64,000 bases of DNA from Pseudonocardia sp. MH-G8. Its GTDB lineage: Bacteria > Actinomycetota > Actinomycetes > Mycobacteriales > Pseudonocardiaceae. Location of the stretch: assembly GCF_002262885.1 (NCBI RefSeq), contig NZ_NKYF01000008.1:240331-304330 (forward strand). The letters run 5' to 3'. Below, one piece after another: positions 55,247 to 63,907 of the stretch. Within the stretch, counting starts at the first letter, position 1, and each line of letters opens with the position of its first letter. Under the pieces are notes generated by a model. It saw only the letters and a list, made by a program, of their open reading frames with translations. It was not told the origin of the DNA and did not search any database. The position numbers were made by a program, and so were the translations under genes.

Positions 55247-56014
55247 GTGGGTGGAGCTGTTGTCGAGGCCAGGGGCTCGGTCGATCCGGCGAGCCGGTTG
55301 GAGCTCGCGCGCGGGGTGCTGCGGCGCGTCGAGAGCCGGTCCGGGGGTGTGCGGCCGGTGGCCGCTCCCGAATCCGACGGACGGGTGCTGCCGGTGGCCG
55401 AGCCGTTGGCCCGGTTGCTGCCCGGTGGCGGGTTGCGTCGCGGGGCCACGGTCGCGCTCCCGCCCGCTCCGGCCGCCACGTCGCTGCTGTTCGCGCTCCT
55501 CGCGGAGGCGTCCGGCGCAGGCGCGTGGGCGGCCGTGGTCGGCAGGCCGGGGCTCGGGCTGCTGGCGGCCGCCGAGGCGGGGGTGCGGCTGGAGCGGCTG
55601 GCCCTGGTCCCCGATCCGGGGGCCGACCTGATGGCCGTCACCGTCGCCCTGCTCGACGGGATGGACGTCGTGGCGGTCGCGGGGGCGGAGCGGGCGGGGG
55701 TGCGCGCCGCCGATCGGCAGCGGCTGGCGGCGCGAGCCCGCCAGCGTGGGTCGGTGCTGGTGGCGCTCGGGGCGTGGCCGGGTGCCGATGTGGAGCTGAG
55801 CTGCAGCGACGCCCGGTGGCAGGGGTTGGGTGCCGGGGCCGGTCGGTTGGAGGCGCGGCAGGTCCGGGTGCGGTCGCGCGGGCGCGGCGTCGCCCCGGTG
55901 GGCCGGTCGGCCGGCGTGCTGCTGCCGGCGCCCGGCGGAGCGGTGGCCGCTCCCCACCGGGAGGGCGTGGAGCGGATCGGCGGGGGGCGCCAGGTCGAGC
56001 GGGTGGCAGGGTGA
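55247..56014 (+). CDS. imuA': Mutasome protein ImuA'
   Basis: A 255-residue RecA-fold-like protein without an intact P-loop, which with ImuB and the DnaE2 polymerase carries out damage-induced mutagenesis. Conserved segments include LARLLPGGGLRRGATVAL and GAWAAVVGRPGLGLLAAAEAGVRLERLALVPDPG. GTG 55247 has a GGGAGG ribosome site. Its stop overlaps imuB (GTGA). In M. tuberculosis imuA'-imuB follow guaA; here the purH-containing block lies between. dnaE2 is not in the window. Confidence 0.88.
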   Translation: MGGAVVEARGSVDPASRLELARGVLRRVESRSGGVRPVAAPESDGRVLPVAEPLARLLPGGGLRRGATVALPPAPAATSLLFALLAEASGAGAWAAVVGRPGLGLLAAAEAGVRLERLALVPDPGADLMAVTVALLDGMDVVAVAGAERAGVRAADRQRLAARARQRGSVLVALGAWPGADVELSCSDARWQGLGAGAGRLEARQVRVRSRGRGVAPVGRSAGVLLPAPGGAVAAPHREGVERIGGGRQVERVAG

Positions 56015-58035
56015 GCGAGCGTCAGCGAGCGAACGGTGGATGCGGCGCACACCCGGCCGCCGGCGGCACACACCTCCCGGAGCCCGCACACACGGCCCGC
56101 GATGTGTGCGGTACCGCGCAGGTGCGTGCGGCGGAGGGCGGGGCGGCGCGCGTGCTCGCGTTGTGGTCGCCCGACTGGCCGGTCACCGCAGCGGCCATCG
56201 CGGCGCACGTCCCGGTGCACCGGCCCGCGGCCGTGGTCGTCGCCAACCGGGTGCTGGCGTGCTCGGCGGTGGCCAGGGGGCAGGGGGTGCGGCGCGGGTT
56301 GCGCAGGCGGGAGGCGCAGGCCCGGTGCCCCGAGCTCGCCGTGCTCGACCGCGACCCCGACCGCGACGCCCGCGCGTTCGAGCCGGTCGTCCTGGCCGTG
56401 GAGGAGCTGGCGCCGGGGGTGGAGGTCGTCCGGCCGGGGCTGGTGGCGCTGGCCGCGCAGGGCCCGGTCGGCTGGTTCGGCGGGGAGCAGGAGGCCGCGG
56501 AGGCCCTGGTCGACCGGGTTGCCGCGCGCACGGGCGTGGAGTGCCAGGTGGGGGTGGCCGACGGGTTGTTCGCCGCTGTGCTCGCGGCCCGGCGCGCCCT
56601 GGCCGTCGCGCCCGGGGACACCCCCGCCTTCCTGGCGCCGCTGGGCGTCGAGGAGCTGGACCGCGAGCCCGACCTCGACCGCTCCGAGCTGGTCGGGCTG
56701 CTGCGCCGGCTGGGCCTGCGCAGCATGGGGGCGTTCGCCGTGCTCGACGCCGAGGATGTCGCCTCCCGGTTCGGAGCCGACGCCGTGCACTGTCACCGGC
56801 TCGCCCGCGGGCTCGACCCGCGGCCGCCCGTGCGTCGCGCGGCGCCGGAGGAACTCACGGTCGAGGTGGAGCTCGACCCGCCCGTCGACCGCGTCGATGC
56901 CGCCGCCTTCGCCGCCCGCGGGCTGGCCGAGCAGTTGCACCGCACGCTCGCCGCACACGGCCTCTCGTGCACCCGGCTCGGCGTCGCCGCGCGCACCGTG
57001 GGCGGCGAGGAGCTGCACCGCATCTGGCGTTGCGCGGAGCCGCTCACCCCGGCCGGCACGGTCGACCGCGTCCGCTGGCAGCTGGACGCGTGGCTCACGC
57101 GCCGCCGGCGCGCCGGGGAGGACATCGCCTCCGACGAGGCCGGCGACGGCGCGGTGGCCCGCCTCCGCCTCGTCCCGGAGGAGACCGTCACCGCCGGTGC
57201 CCTGCAGCTGGGCCTGTGGGGTGATGTCGGGGAGGCGGGAGAGCGCGCCGGGCGGGCGCTGGTGCGGGTGCAGGCGCTGCTCGGGCCGGAGTCGGTGGTC
57301 ACCGCCGTGCTGGTGGGCGGGCGCGACCCGGCCGAGCAGGTGCGGCTCGTGCCGTGGGGCGACGACCGCGACCTCGGCCTCCCGGCGCCCCCACCTCCTG
57401 ACGGCGCGCCCGTGCAGGAGGTCCTGGTGGCCGCCGATCCGGAGCCTCGGACCGGTGGGATCGCAACCCGGCCGGGCGCCGGTCCCGATGCGGGCGCGGG
57501 GGCCCGCGGATCCGGGGCCTGGACGCACTCCGGGGCGTCCGGCGGGGAGCTCGTGGCCCCCGCCGGATGGCCCGAGGACGTCGTGCGCCTCACCGGCCGG
57601 GTCTCGGCCGCCGACCTGCCCGAGACGGTGCGCAGACGCTCCACCAACCGGCGCCGACGGGTCCCCACGCCGCGGCAGCCCACGGGGCGCCCCGCGGTCC
57701 GGGAGCCGCCGCCGTCCTGGCCGGGCCGGCTGCCGGCGCCGTCGCCGGCCACGGTGCCGCCGAAGCCCCTCCCGGCCGAACTGACCGCCGCCGACGGCAG
57801 CGCGGTCCGGCTCGATGCGCCCGACCTGCTCACCGCGGCCCCGCGGCACGTCGTGGTCGACGGCGGCGCACCGCTGGAGGTGCTGGGGTGGGCCGGGCCG
57901 TGGCCGGTGCAGCAGCGGTGGTGGACACCGGGCAGCGCCGCGGCGAGCCGCCTGCAGGTCTCCCTCGACGACAGTGGAGCCTTGCTGCTCCTCTGCCGGG
58001 AGGGGAGGTGGTGGGTCATCGGTGAGTACGACTAG
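56011..58035 (+). CDS. imuB: Y-family polymerase-like protein ImuB
   Basis: A 674-residue protein, longer than the roughly 530 of M. tuberculosis ImuB. The core from RVLALWSPDWPV (about residue 46) to the little-finger region is Y-family-like but lacks the acidic catalytic residues of active polymerases; ImuB serves as the clamp-binding hub. Two stretches explain the size: a 45-residue N-terminal extension from the GTG that overlaps imuA', and a Gly/Pro/Arg-rich linker in the C-terminal third before a final conserved domain (DGGAPLEVLGWAGPWPVQQRWW). GTG 56152 is an alternative start nearer the usual N-terminus. Confidence 0.88.
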   Translation: MSERQRANGGCGAHPAAGGTHLPEPAHTARDVCGTAQVRAAEGGAARVLALWSPDWPVTAAAIAAHVPVHRPAAVVVANRVLACSAVARGQGVRRGLRRREAQARCPELAVLDRDPDRDARAFEPVVLAVEELAPGVEVVRPGLVALAAQGPVGWFGGEQEAAEALVDRVAARTGVECQVGVADGLFAAVLAARRALAVAPGDTPAFLAPLGVEELDREPDLDRSELVGLLRRLGLRSMGAFAVLDAEDVASRFGADAVHCHRLARGLDPRPPVRRAAPEELTVEVELDPPVDRVDAAAFAARGLAEQLHRTLAAHGLSCTRLGVAARTVGGEELHRIWRCAEPLTPAGTVDRVRWQLDAWLTRRRRAGEDIASDEAGDGAVARLRLVPEETVTAGALQLGLWGDVGEAGERAGRALVRVQALLGPESVVTAVLVGGRDPAEQVRLVPWGDDRDLGLPAPPPPDGAPVQEVLVAADPEPRTGGIATRPGAGPDAGAGARGSGAWTHSGASGGELVAPAGWPEDVVRLTGRVSAADLPETVRRRSTNRRRRVPTPRQPTGRPAVREPPPSWPGRLPAPSPATVPPKPLPAELTAADGSAVRLDAPDLLTAAPRHVVVDGGAPLEVLGWAGPWPVQQRWWTPGSAAASRLQVSLDDSGALLLLCREGRWWVIGEYD

Positions 58036-58829
58036 CCGGCCCGCGCCCCGACCGGCGGGGGAGGCTCCGCCGCGCCCGTCATGATCGCCACCGCTTCGGT
58101 CATCGTGTGCGACTGCGGCGTGATCACCGTGGCGCGGCGGCCGAGCCGCTGGATGTGGATCCGGTCGGCCAGCTCGAACACGTGCGGCATGTTGTGGCTG
58201 ATGAGGATCACCGGCAGGCCGCGGTCGCGGACGTCCCGGATGAGCTGCAGCACCCGGTTGCCCTCCTTGACGCCCAGGGCCGCCGTCGGCTCGTCGAGGA
58301 TCACGACCTTGCTGCCGAACGCCGCCGACCGCGCGACCGCAACCCCCTGTCGCTGCCCGCCGGACAGGCTCTCCACGGCCTGCCCGATGTTCTGCAGCGT
58401 CGTGATGCCGAGGTCGGCCATGTGCCGCGTCGCCTCGGCCCGCATGTGCTTGCGGTCCAGCATCCGGAACACCGACCCGAGGACGCCCGGTTTGCGCTCC
58501 TCGCGGCCGAGGAACAGGTTGTCGGCGATGTCGAGCCCCGGCGCGACGGCGAGGGTCTGGTAGACGGTCTCGATGCCGGCGCGCCGGGCGTCCATCGGGC
58601 TGCGGAAGTGCACCGGCTCGCCGTCCAGCAGGATCTCGCCCGCGTCCGGGATGAGCGCCCCGCACAGCGCCTTGATCAGGCTGGTCTTGCCGGCACCGTT
58701 GTCGCCGATGATCGCGAGGATCTCGCCGGGATAGAGCTCGAGGTCCCCGCTCGCGATCGCCGTGACCGGCCCGTAGCGCTTGACGAGCCCGCGCGCCTCG
58801 AGCACGGGCTTCCGGACTGTGGTCGTCAT
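58032..58829 (-). CDS. Sugar ABC transporter ATP-binding protein (FrcA-like)
   Basis: A 265-residue single-domain ABC ATPase. It has Walker A GDNGAGKTS near residue 41, signature LSGGQRQGVAVARS, Walker B VVILDEPTAALG and the His switch LISHN. The single-domain form and sequence style match FrcA of the fructose/ribose-type (CUT2) importers. ATG 58829 overlaps the permease stop (ATGA). It ends a three-gene operon whose products import a sugar, possibly fructose. Confidence 0.92.
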   Translation of the reverse strand: MTTTVRKPVLEARGLVKRYGPVTAIASGDLELYPGEILAIIGDNGAGKTSLIKALCGALIPDAGEILLDGEPVHFRSPMDARRAGIETVYQTLAVAPGLDIADNLFLGREERKPGVLGSVFRMLDRKHMRAEATRHMADLGITTLQNIGQAVESLSGGQRQGVAVARSAAFGSKVVILDEPTAALGVKEGNRVLQLIRDVRDRGLPVILISHNMPHVFELADRIHIQRLGRRATVITPQSHTMTEAVAIMTGAAEPPPPVGARAG

Positions 58830-59875
58830 GCGCGGACCTTCCTGATCCACTGGTCGATGGACACGGCCACGAGGACCAGCAGGCCGATCGCGAAGCCCTG
58901 CCACACGACGTCGACGCCGCCGAGCTGCAGCCCGTTCTGGAACACGCCGACGATGAGCGCGCCGACCAGCGTGCCGACCACGAGCCCGCGGCCGCCGAAC
59001 AGGCTGGTGCCGCCGAGCACGACGGCCGTGATGGAGTTGAGGTTGTACTCGATGCCGACGTTCGGGCTCGCCGACGCGAGCCTGCCGATCAGGACCCACG
59101 CACCGATCGCGTAGACGAGCCCTGCCACGGCGTAGACCGAGAACAGCACCCGGCCGGTGCGGATGCCGGCGAGGCGCGCGGCCTCGATGTCGTCGCCCGT
59201 GGCGTAGACGTGCCGGCCCCATGCGGTGTACCCGAGCGCGTAGTAGAAGAACGCGAAGAGCGCCAGCATGATGATCGACCCGTAGGTGATCCGGAAGTCG
59301 CCGATCGGGAACGTGATGCCGGTCCAGGTCATGATCGACGGCATGTCCGTGCCGCGGACGGTCTCGCTCCGGGACACCACCGAGTTGAGCGAGAAGAAGA
59401 TCGAGAGCGTGCCCAGGGTGACGATGAACGGCGGGAGCGCGATCCGCGTCACCAGGAAGCCGTTGAACGCCCCCATCGCGGTGCCGCACGCGATACCGAG
59501 CACCAGGGCGGGAACGCCGGGCATGCCCAGGTCGGTGGCCAGGCTGGCCATGATGATCGAGGAGAACACGGCGATCGCGCCCACGGAGAGGTCGATGCCG
59601 GCGGTGAGGATCACCAGTGTCTGACCGAGGGCGAGCACCGCGATCACCGTGACCTGCTGCATCACGAGCCCGAGGTTGGCCGCGGTCAGGAAGCGGTCGC
59701 TCACCAGCGAGAACGCGATGATCGCGAGCAGGAGAACGGCCAGCGGGCCGAGGATGGGCCGGGCGTGCAGGACGTGCTGCAGCCGCTGCACCGGCGTCGC
59801 GGCCGGCCGCTCGTCGAACCCGTGGGGCTGCGGCCCGGTCGCCGCGGCGACCGGGCCTCCGGTGTGGTCGGTCAC
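58826..59875 (-). CDS. Sugar ABC transporter permease (FrcC/RbsC-like)
   Basis: A 349-residue BPD_transp_2 permease with about nine or ten membrane helices after a 35-residue cytoplasmic N-terminus. The motif GIDLSVGAIAVFSSIIMASL is typical of RbsC-family permeases, as is ATGDDIEAARLAGIRTGRVL in the cytoplasmic loop that contacts the ATPase. GTG 59875 lies 5 bases after the binding-protein stop. Confidence 0.93.
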   Translation of the reverse strand: MTDHTGGPVAAATGPQPHGFDERPAATPVQRLQHVLHARPILGPLAVLLLAIIAFSLVSDRFLTAANLGLVMQQVTVIAVLALGQTLVILTAGIDLSVGAIAVFSSIIMASLATDLGMPGVPALVLGIACGTAMGAFNGFLVTRIALPPFIVTLGTLSIFFSLNSVVSRSETVRGTDMPSIMTWTGITFPIGDFRITYGSIIMLALFAFFYYALGYTAWGRHVYATGDDIEAARLAGIRTGRVLFSVYAVAGLVYAIGAWVLIGRLASASPNVGIEYNLNSITAVVLGGTSLFGGRGLVVGTLVGALIVGVFQNGLQLGGVDVVWQGFAIGLLVLVAVSIDQWIRKVRA

Positions 59876-59880
59876 GCGGA

Positions 59881-60951
59881 TCAGCCCCAGCAGTTCTCGA
59901 GCCCGAATGCCGTGTCCTGGGACTCGACGCCCGGCTGCGGCTCGTCGGTGATGAGCGTGACGCCGGTGTCGACGAAGTCCTTGCCCGCGGTGGCCTGCGG
60001 CTTCGTGCCGTCGTTGGCGAAGGCGGCCAGCGCCTCCACGCCCTGTGCCGCCATCTTCAGCGGGTACTGCTGCGAGGTGGCCCCGATGATCCCGGCCTCG
60101 ACGTTCTCGACGCCGGGGCAGCCGCCGTCGACGGAGACGATCTCGATGTCGTTCTCCCGGCCGGCGGCCTTGATCGCCTCGTGCGCTCCGGCCGCGACCG
60201 GCTCGTTGATCGTGTAGACGAGGTTGATCGACGGGTCGCTCTGCAGGAGGTTCTCCATCGCTGTGCGGCCGCCCTCCTCGGCGCCGTCGGTGACGTCGTG
60301 GCCCACGATGCGGGGGTCGGACTCGTCGCCGATCTGCGTGGGGTCGCCCACCTCGATCCCGAAGCCCTGCAGGAAGCCCTGGTCGCGCTGGACGTCGACG
60401 GTCGGCCGGTTCGGCGAGAGGTCGAGCATCGCGATCTTGGCCTGCTTCCCCTCGGCCTCGAACCTCGCCTTGGCCCACTGCCCGATGAGCAGTCCGGCCT
60501 GGAAGTTGTCCGTGGCGAAGGTGGCGTCCGCGGCGTCCGGCGGCTCGGTCTGGGTGTCGAGTGCGATGACGAGCAGGCCCTGCTGCCGTGCGCGGTCGAG
60601 CGTGGGCACGATCGCCGCTGAGTCGTTGGGCGTGATCATGAAACCGGCCGCACCAGCCGAGATCAGGGTCTCGATGGCCTGTACCTGCGACTCGTTGTCG
60701 CCGTCCTGTCGGCCCGCGAAGCTCTGCAGTTCGACGCCCTGCGTGTCGGCTGCCTGCTGGGCACCCTCGCGCATCTTGACGAAGAACGGGTTGGTGTCGG
60801 TCTTGGTGATGAGGCCGACGATCGGCCGGTCGCCGCCGTCTCCTCCGCCGCCCGGCTCCGACCCGCCACCGCACGCGGCGAGTGCGAGGACCGCCACGGC
60901 CCCGACGGCGAGTGAGGTGGCCCGCCTGCGGGCCGTCCCTGCCTGGTTCAT
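59881..60951 (-). CDS. Sugar-binding lipoprotein (FrcB-like)
   Basis: A 356-residue substrate-binding protein. The signal peptide ends in the lipobox LAAC (Cys about 27), so it is a lipoprotein facing outward. The mature part is a Peripla_BP_4 domain; IVGLITKTDTNPFFVKMREGAQQAADTQGVELQSF and the DATFATDNFQAG segment resemble FrcB fructose-binding proteins. ATG 60951 has a GAGAGG ribosome site. Two LacI-type operators lie in the intergenic region toward the divergent regulator. Confidence 0.92.
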   Translation of the reverse strand: MNQAGTARRRATSLAVGAVAVLALAACGGGSEPGGGGDGGDRPIVGLITKTDTNPFFVKMREGAQQAADTQGVELQSFAGRQDGDNESQVQAIETLISAGAAGFMITPNDSAAIVPTLDRARQQGLLVIALDTQTEPPDAADATFATDNFQAGLLIGQWAKARFEAEGKQAKIAMLDLSPNRPTVDVQRDQGFLQGFGIEVGDPTQIGDESDPRIVGHDVTDGAEEGGRTAMENLLQSDPSINLVYTINEPVAAGAHEAIKAAGRENDIEIVSVDGGCPGVENVEAGIIGATSQQYPLKMAAQGVEALAAFANDGTKPQATAGKDFVDTGVTLITDEPQPGVESQDTAFGLENCWG

Positions 60952-60981
60952 CGCATGACCTCTCGTCAGCACTGACGTGGA

Positions 60982-60993
60982 GACAACGTTGTC
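60982..60993. promoter_or_regulatory. LacI-type operator 1
   Basis: GACAACGTTGTC is a perfect 12-bp palindrome with the central CG typical of LacI/PurR-family sites, 30 bases upstream of the binding-protein gene. Confidence 0.7.
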
Positions 60994-61066
60994 GAAACCT
61001 TGGTGCCCATCGCCCCCGGTCCACAAGCCCTCATCGTGCAACTGCTCGTAACGAAGAGGTAACGGT

Positions 61067-61078
61067 GACAACGATGTC
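61067..61078. promoter_or_regulatory. LacI-type operator 2
   Basis: GACAACGATGTC differs from operator 1 by one base and lies 14 bases before the LacI-family start, about 85 bases from operator 1. It suggests autoregulation, or looping between the two sites. Confidence 0.65.
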
Positions 61079-61092
61079 AGCATGCGGGGGTC

Positions 61093-62133
61093 ATGCTGGC
61101 GAACGTGCAGAGCGTCCCGGCGCGGCGCCGCCGCCCAACCATGCGTGACGTGGCCCAGCTCGCCGACGTCAGCTTCAAGACCGTGTCGCGCGTGGTCAAC
61201 GACGAGCCGGGTGTCTCCGCGGCGCTCGCCGTCCGGGTGCAGCGGGCGATCGACGAGCTGGGTTTCCACCCGCATCCGGGCGCCCGGCTCCTGCGCACCG
61301 ACGGCCGGACGTCGGCGATCGCCTTGCTGCTCGAGGACGTCGCCAACCCGTTCTCGGCCGCGGTGCAGCGGGCCGTCGAGAACGAGGCGCGGGAACGCGG
61401 TGTCGTCGTGTTCTCAGCCAGCGTCGACGAGGACCCGGCGCGGGAGCGGGCACTGGCCCGCGAGTTCGGCGCGCGGCGGGCCGACGGGCTGGTGCTCGCC
61501 CCGGCGGGCGACGACCAGTCCTACCTCATGAACGAGCTCCCCACCGGCACTCCGGTCGTCTGCGTGGACCGGGAGGCGCGCAACCTCGCCGCAGACTCGG
61601 TGATCACCACGAACGCGCTCGGCGCCGCGGAGGGCGTGCGGCACCTCGCAGCCGCGGGGCACCGGCGCATCGCGTTCCTCGGCGACCGGCGCTCCATCCG
61701 CACCGCAGAGCAGCGCTTCGCGGGCTACCGCGACGCCATCGCGTCGCTCGGACTGCCCCTCGACCCCGGCCTCGTGGTGCACGACCTGCGCGAATCGGCC
61801 GATGCCGACGGCGCCGTCACCGCCCTGCTGGCCCGGCCCGACCCGCCCACCGCCCTGTTCACCGCGCAGAACCTCATCACGATCGGGGCGGTGCGGGCCC
61901 TGCGCAGGCTGGGCGCGGAGCGGTCCGTTGCGCTCGTCGGGTTCGACGACGTCCTGCTCGGCGACCTGCTCTCTCCGGGCATCACCGTGGTGGCCCAGGA
62001 TCCGGCCGCGATCGGGCGGACCGCGGCAACCCTGCTGTTCGCCCGTATCGGCGGCGACGCCGGGCCACCGGGCGTCCGCCTGGTCCCGACGACGCTGATC
62101 CGTCGCGGCTCGGGCGAGCTCCCACTCCGCTGA
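61093..62133 (+). CDS. LacI-family transcriptional regulator
   Basis: A 346-residue repressor. Its helix-turn-helix is MRDVAQLADVSFKTVSRVVNDEPGVSAALAVRVQRAIDELGFHP, and the C-terminal domain is periplasmic-binding-like, with ending segments ALVGFDDVLLGDLLSPGITVVAQDP. ATG 61093 is used; ATG 61141 would start directly at the DNA-binding domain. It is divergent from the sugar ABC operon and very likely controls it through the two operators. Confidence 0.92.
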   Translation: MLANVQSVPARRRRPTMRDVAQLADVSFKTVSRVVNDEPGVSAALAVRVQRAIDELGFHPHPGARLLRTDGRTSAIALLLEDVANPFSAAVQRAVENEARERGVVVFSASVDEDPARERALAREFGARRADGLVLAPAGDDQSYLMNELPTGTPVVCVDREARNLAADSVITTNALGAAEGVRHLAAAGHRRIAFLGDRRSIRTAEQRFAGYRDAIASLGLPLDPGLVVHDLRESADADGAVTALLARPDPPTALFTAQNLITIGAVRALRRLGAERSVALVGFDDVLLGDLLSPGITVVAQDPAAIGRTAATLLFARIGGDAGPPGVRLVPTTLIRRGSGELPLR

Positions 62134-62256
62134 TCCGCTCCATGCCGGTCGGCGCGGAGTCGTCCGCCCGTTCCGACATCGTCTCCCGTGGTCGTCCGGC
62201 TCCGACGACCGCACCGGGAGCCCCGACCGTGCCCGGAGTGCCGCCGCGGTGGCGGC

Positions 62257-63669
62257 TCAGCCGCTGGTCAGCTCTTCCGTCGACAGGGCGAAGCGGGCCA
62301 GCGCGGCGGCGATGGCATCGGTGTTGCGGTCCAGCGCGGTGCGGTCCACCGTGTCGAGGCGGTCGCAGGCCTGGTGGTAGCACGGGTCGTAGGGCTGCCC
62401 GGCGGTGCCGCCCCACTGCTGCGCCTGCTCGGGGGTCTTGACCTCCTCGGCGCCGGTGAACAACCCGCCCGCCGGGATGCCGTGCTCGATGAAGGGGCCG
62501 TAGTCGGAGCGGCCGGTGAAGTCGGTGCCCGCGGACGTCACGCCGGCCGCGGCCAGGCCCTCGACGAGCGCGCGCTCCACGACGGCGGAGCCGGCAGGAC
62601 CGGGGCCTGCGCCCGTGCGGTCGGAGTCGTCGCCGTCGTAGACCAGGTACCCCGCGTTCGGGGAGGCGACCATGTCGAGGTTGAGGTAGAGCGCGATGCG
62701 GGCGCGCTCCGGCTCGGGGAGCCCGTTCACGTAGGAGGTGGAGCCGACCAGGCCCACCTCCTCGGCGCCCCAGAACGCGAACCGCACCGCGTTGGCCACC
62801 GGCGGCGAGCCGCCGAGGCGCACCGCCGTCTCCAGCAGGGCGGCGGCGCCGGAGCCGTTGTCGTTGATGCCGGGTCCCTCGGGCACGGAGTCCAGGTGCC
62901 CGCCCGCCACGACCACCTCGTCCGGGTTTCCGGTGCGGGTCTGGGCCAGGACGTTGCGGCTCTGGGCCTCCGTCGCCGCCGTGACCAGGGTCAGCGTGAC
63001 GCTCGCACCGGCGCGCGCGGCCAGCGCGTCACCCGCGGACCGGCTCACGCCGCCGCTGGGCACCACGCCGGTGGCGCCCTCGCCGAGGGTGCCGTCGACC
63101 AGCGGCACGTCCTCGGCATTGATCACGATGAGGCCGACCGCGCCCGCCCCGGCCGCGTGCGCCGCCTTCTGGGCGAACGTGCAGGTGCCGCGGCGCACCA
63201 AAGCCACCGACCCGGGCGTGACGCCCGCCGCGTCCTCCGGTGCACACCCCTCGCCCGCCATCAGGGCCAGCGGACCGGTGACCCCGGCATCGGGCGTCGT
63301 CGGGGAGAACCCGAGGGCCGAGACCGGAACGGCCTCGCCCTCGACCGCGAGCTGTTCCTGCCGCACCTCGAACTGCCGGGCGGTGAACGTGGGTGTCTGC
63401 ACGTCGTAGCCGGCATCGCGCAGCGCGGTGGCCACGTACTCGACGCTCGCGTCGTAGCCGGGCGTGCCGAGCGCCCGGTTGCCGCCGTTGGCCTCGGCGA
63501 TGCGTTGCAGCTCGCTCAGGTGCGCGAACGCGCCGTCGCCGGTGACGTCGGTGACGAGCCGGGAGGGTAGCGCCGGATCGGGCGCCGGAGGCGCGGGTGG
63601 CGCAGCAGTGGGTGCCCCGCACGCCATCGTCGTGATCGCAACCAGTACCAGCGTGCGCACCGTCCGCAT
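62257..63669 (-). CDS. M28 family aminopeptidase lipoprotein with PA domain
   Basis: A 470-residue exported zinc aminopeptidase. The signal peptide ends at TMAC (lipobox, Cys about 17), followed by a Pro/Ala linker. A protease-associated domain (about 120-220, with GSVALVRRGTCTFAQKAAHA and GLIVIN) is inserted before the catalytic part. Zinc ligands and base are visible in GGHLDSV, NDNGSG, WGAEEVGL, NLDMVAS and the late PCYHQACD. Similar to LpqL of mycobacteria. ATG 63669 is chosen because it begins the signal peptide; the upstream frame to 63732 is unlikely. Confidence 0.9.
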   Translation of the reverse strand: MRTVRTLVLVAITTMACGAPTAAPPAPPAPDPALPSRLVTDVTGDGAFAHLSELQRIAEANGGNRALGTPGYDASVEYVATALRDAGYDVQTPTFTARQFEVRQEQLAVEGEAVPVSALGFSPTTPDAGVTGPLALMAGEGCAPEDAAGVTPGSVALVRRGTCTFAQKAAHAAGAGAVGLIVINAEDVPLVDGTLGEGATGVVPSGGVSRSAGDALAARAGASVTLTLVTAATEAQSRNVLAQTRTGNPDEVVVAGGHLDSVPEGPGINDNGSGAAALLETAVRLGGSPPVANAVRFAFWGAEEVGLVGSTSYVNGLPEPERARIALYLNLDMVASPNAGYLVYDGDDSDRTGAGPGPAGSAVVERALVEGLAAAGVTSAGTDFTGRSDYGPFIEHGIPAGGLFTGAEEVKTPEQAQQWGGTAGQPYDPCYHQACDRLDTVDRTALDRNTDAIAAALARFALSTEELTSG

Positions 63670-63907
63670 CCGGGCAGTGTGCCTGGTCCGGACGGGCGGC
63701 GGGGGAGACGCGGCCGTGACGACCATGATCATTTCAATTTCCCGTGGGGCCTCCGCGCTTCTGCGTCGCGCAACCTCCGACCAGAAGTGGCGCGGACACG
63801 CTCCTTGGCTGTTCGCGACTGCTACTCCGATCGAGTGTATTGCTGCGAGTTCGTTCGAACCCCCTCGCGGGCAGGAGGTTTCTCTTAACCTCTGGTAACT
63901 AGTCAGG

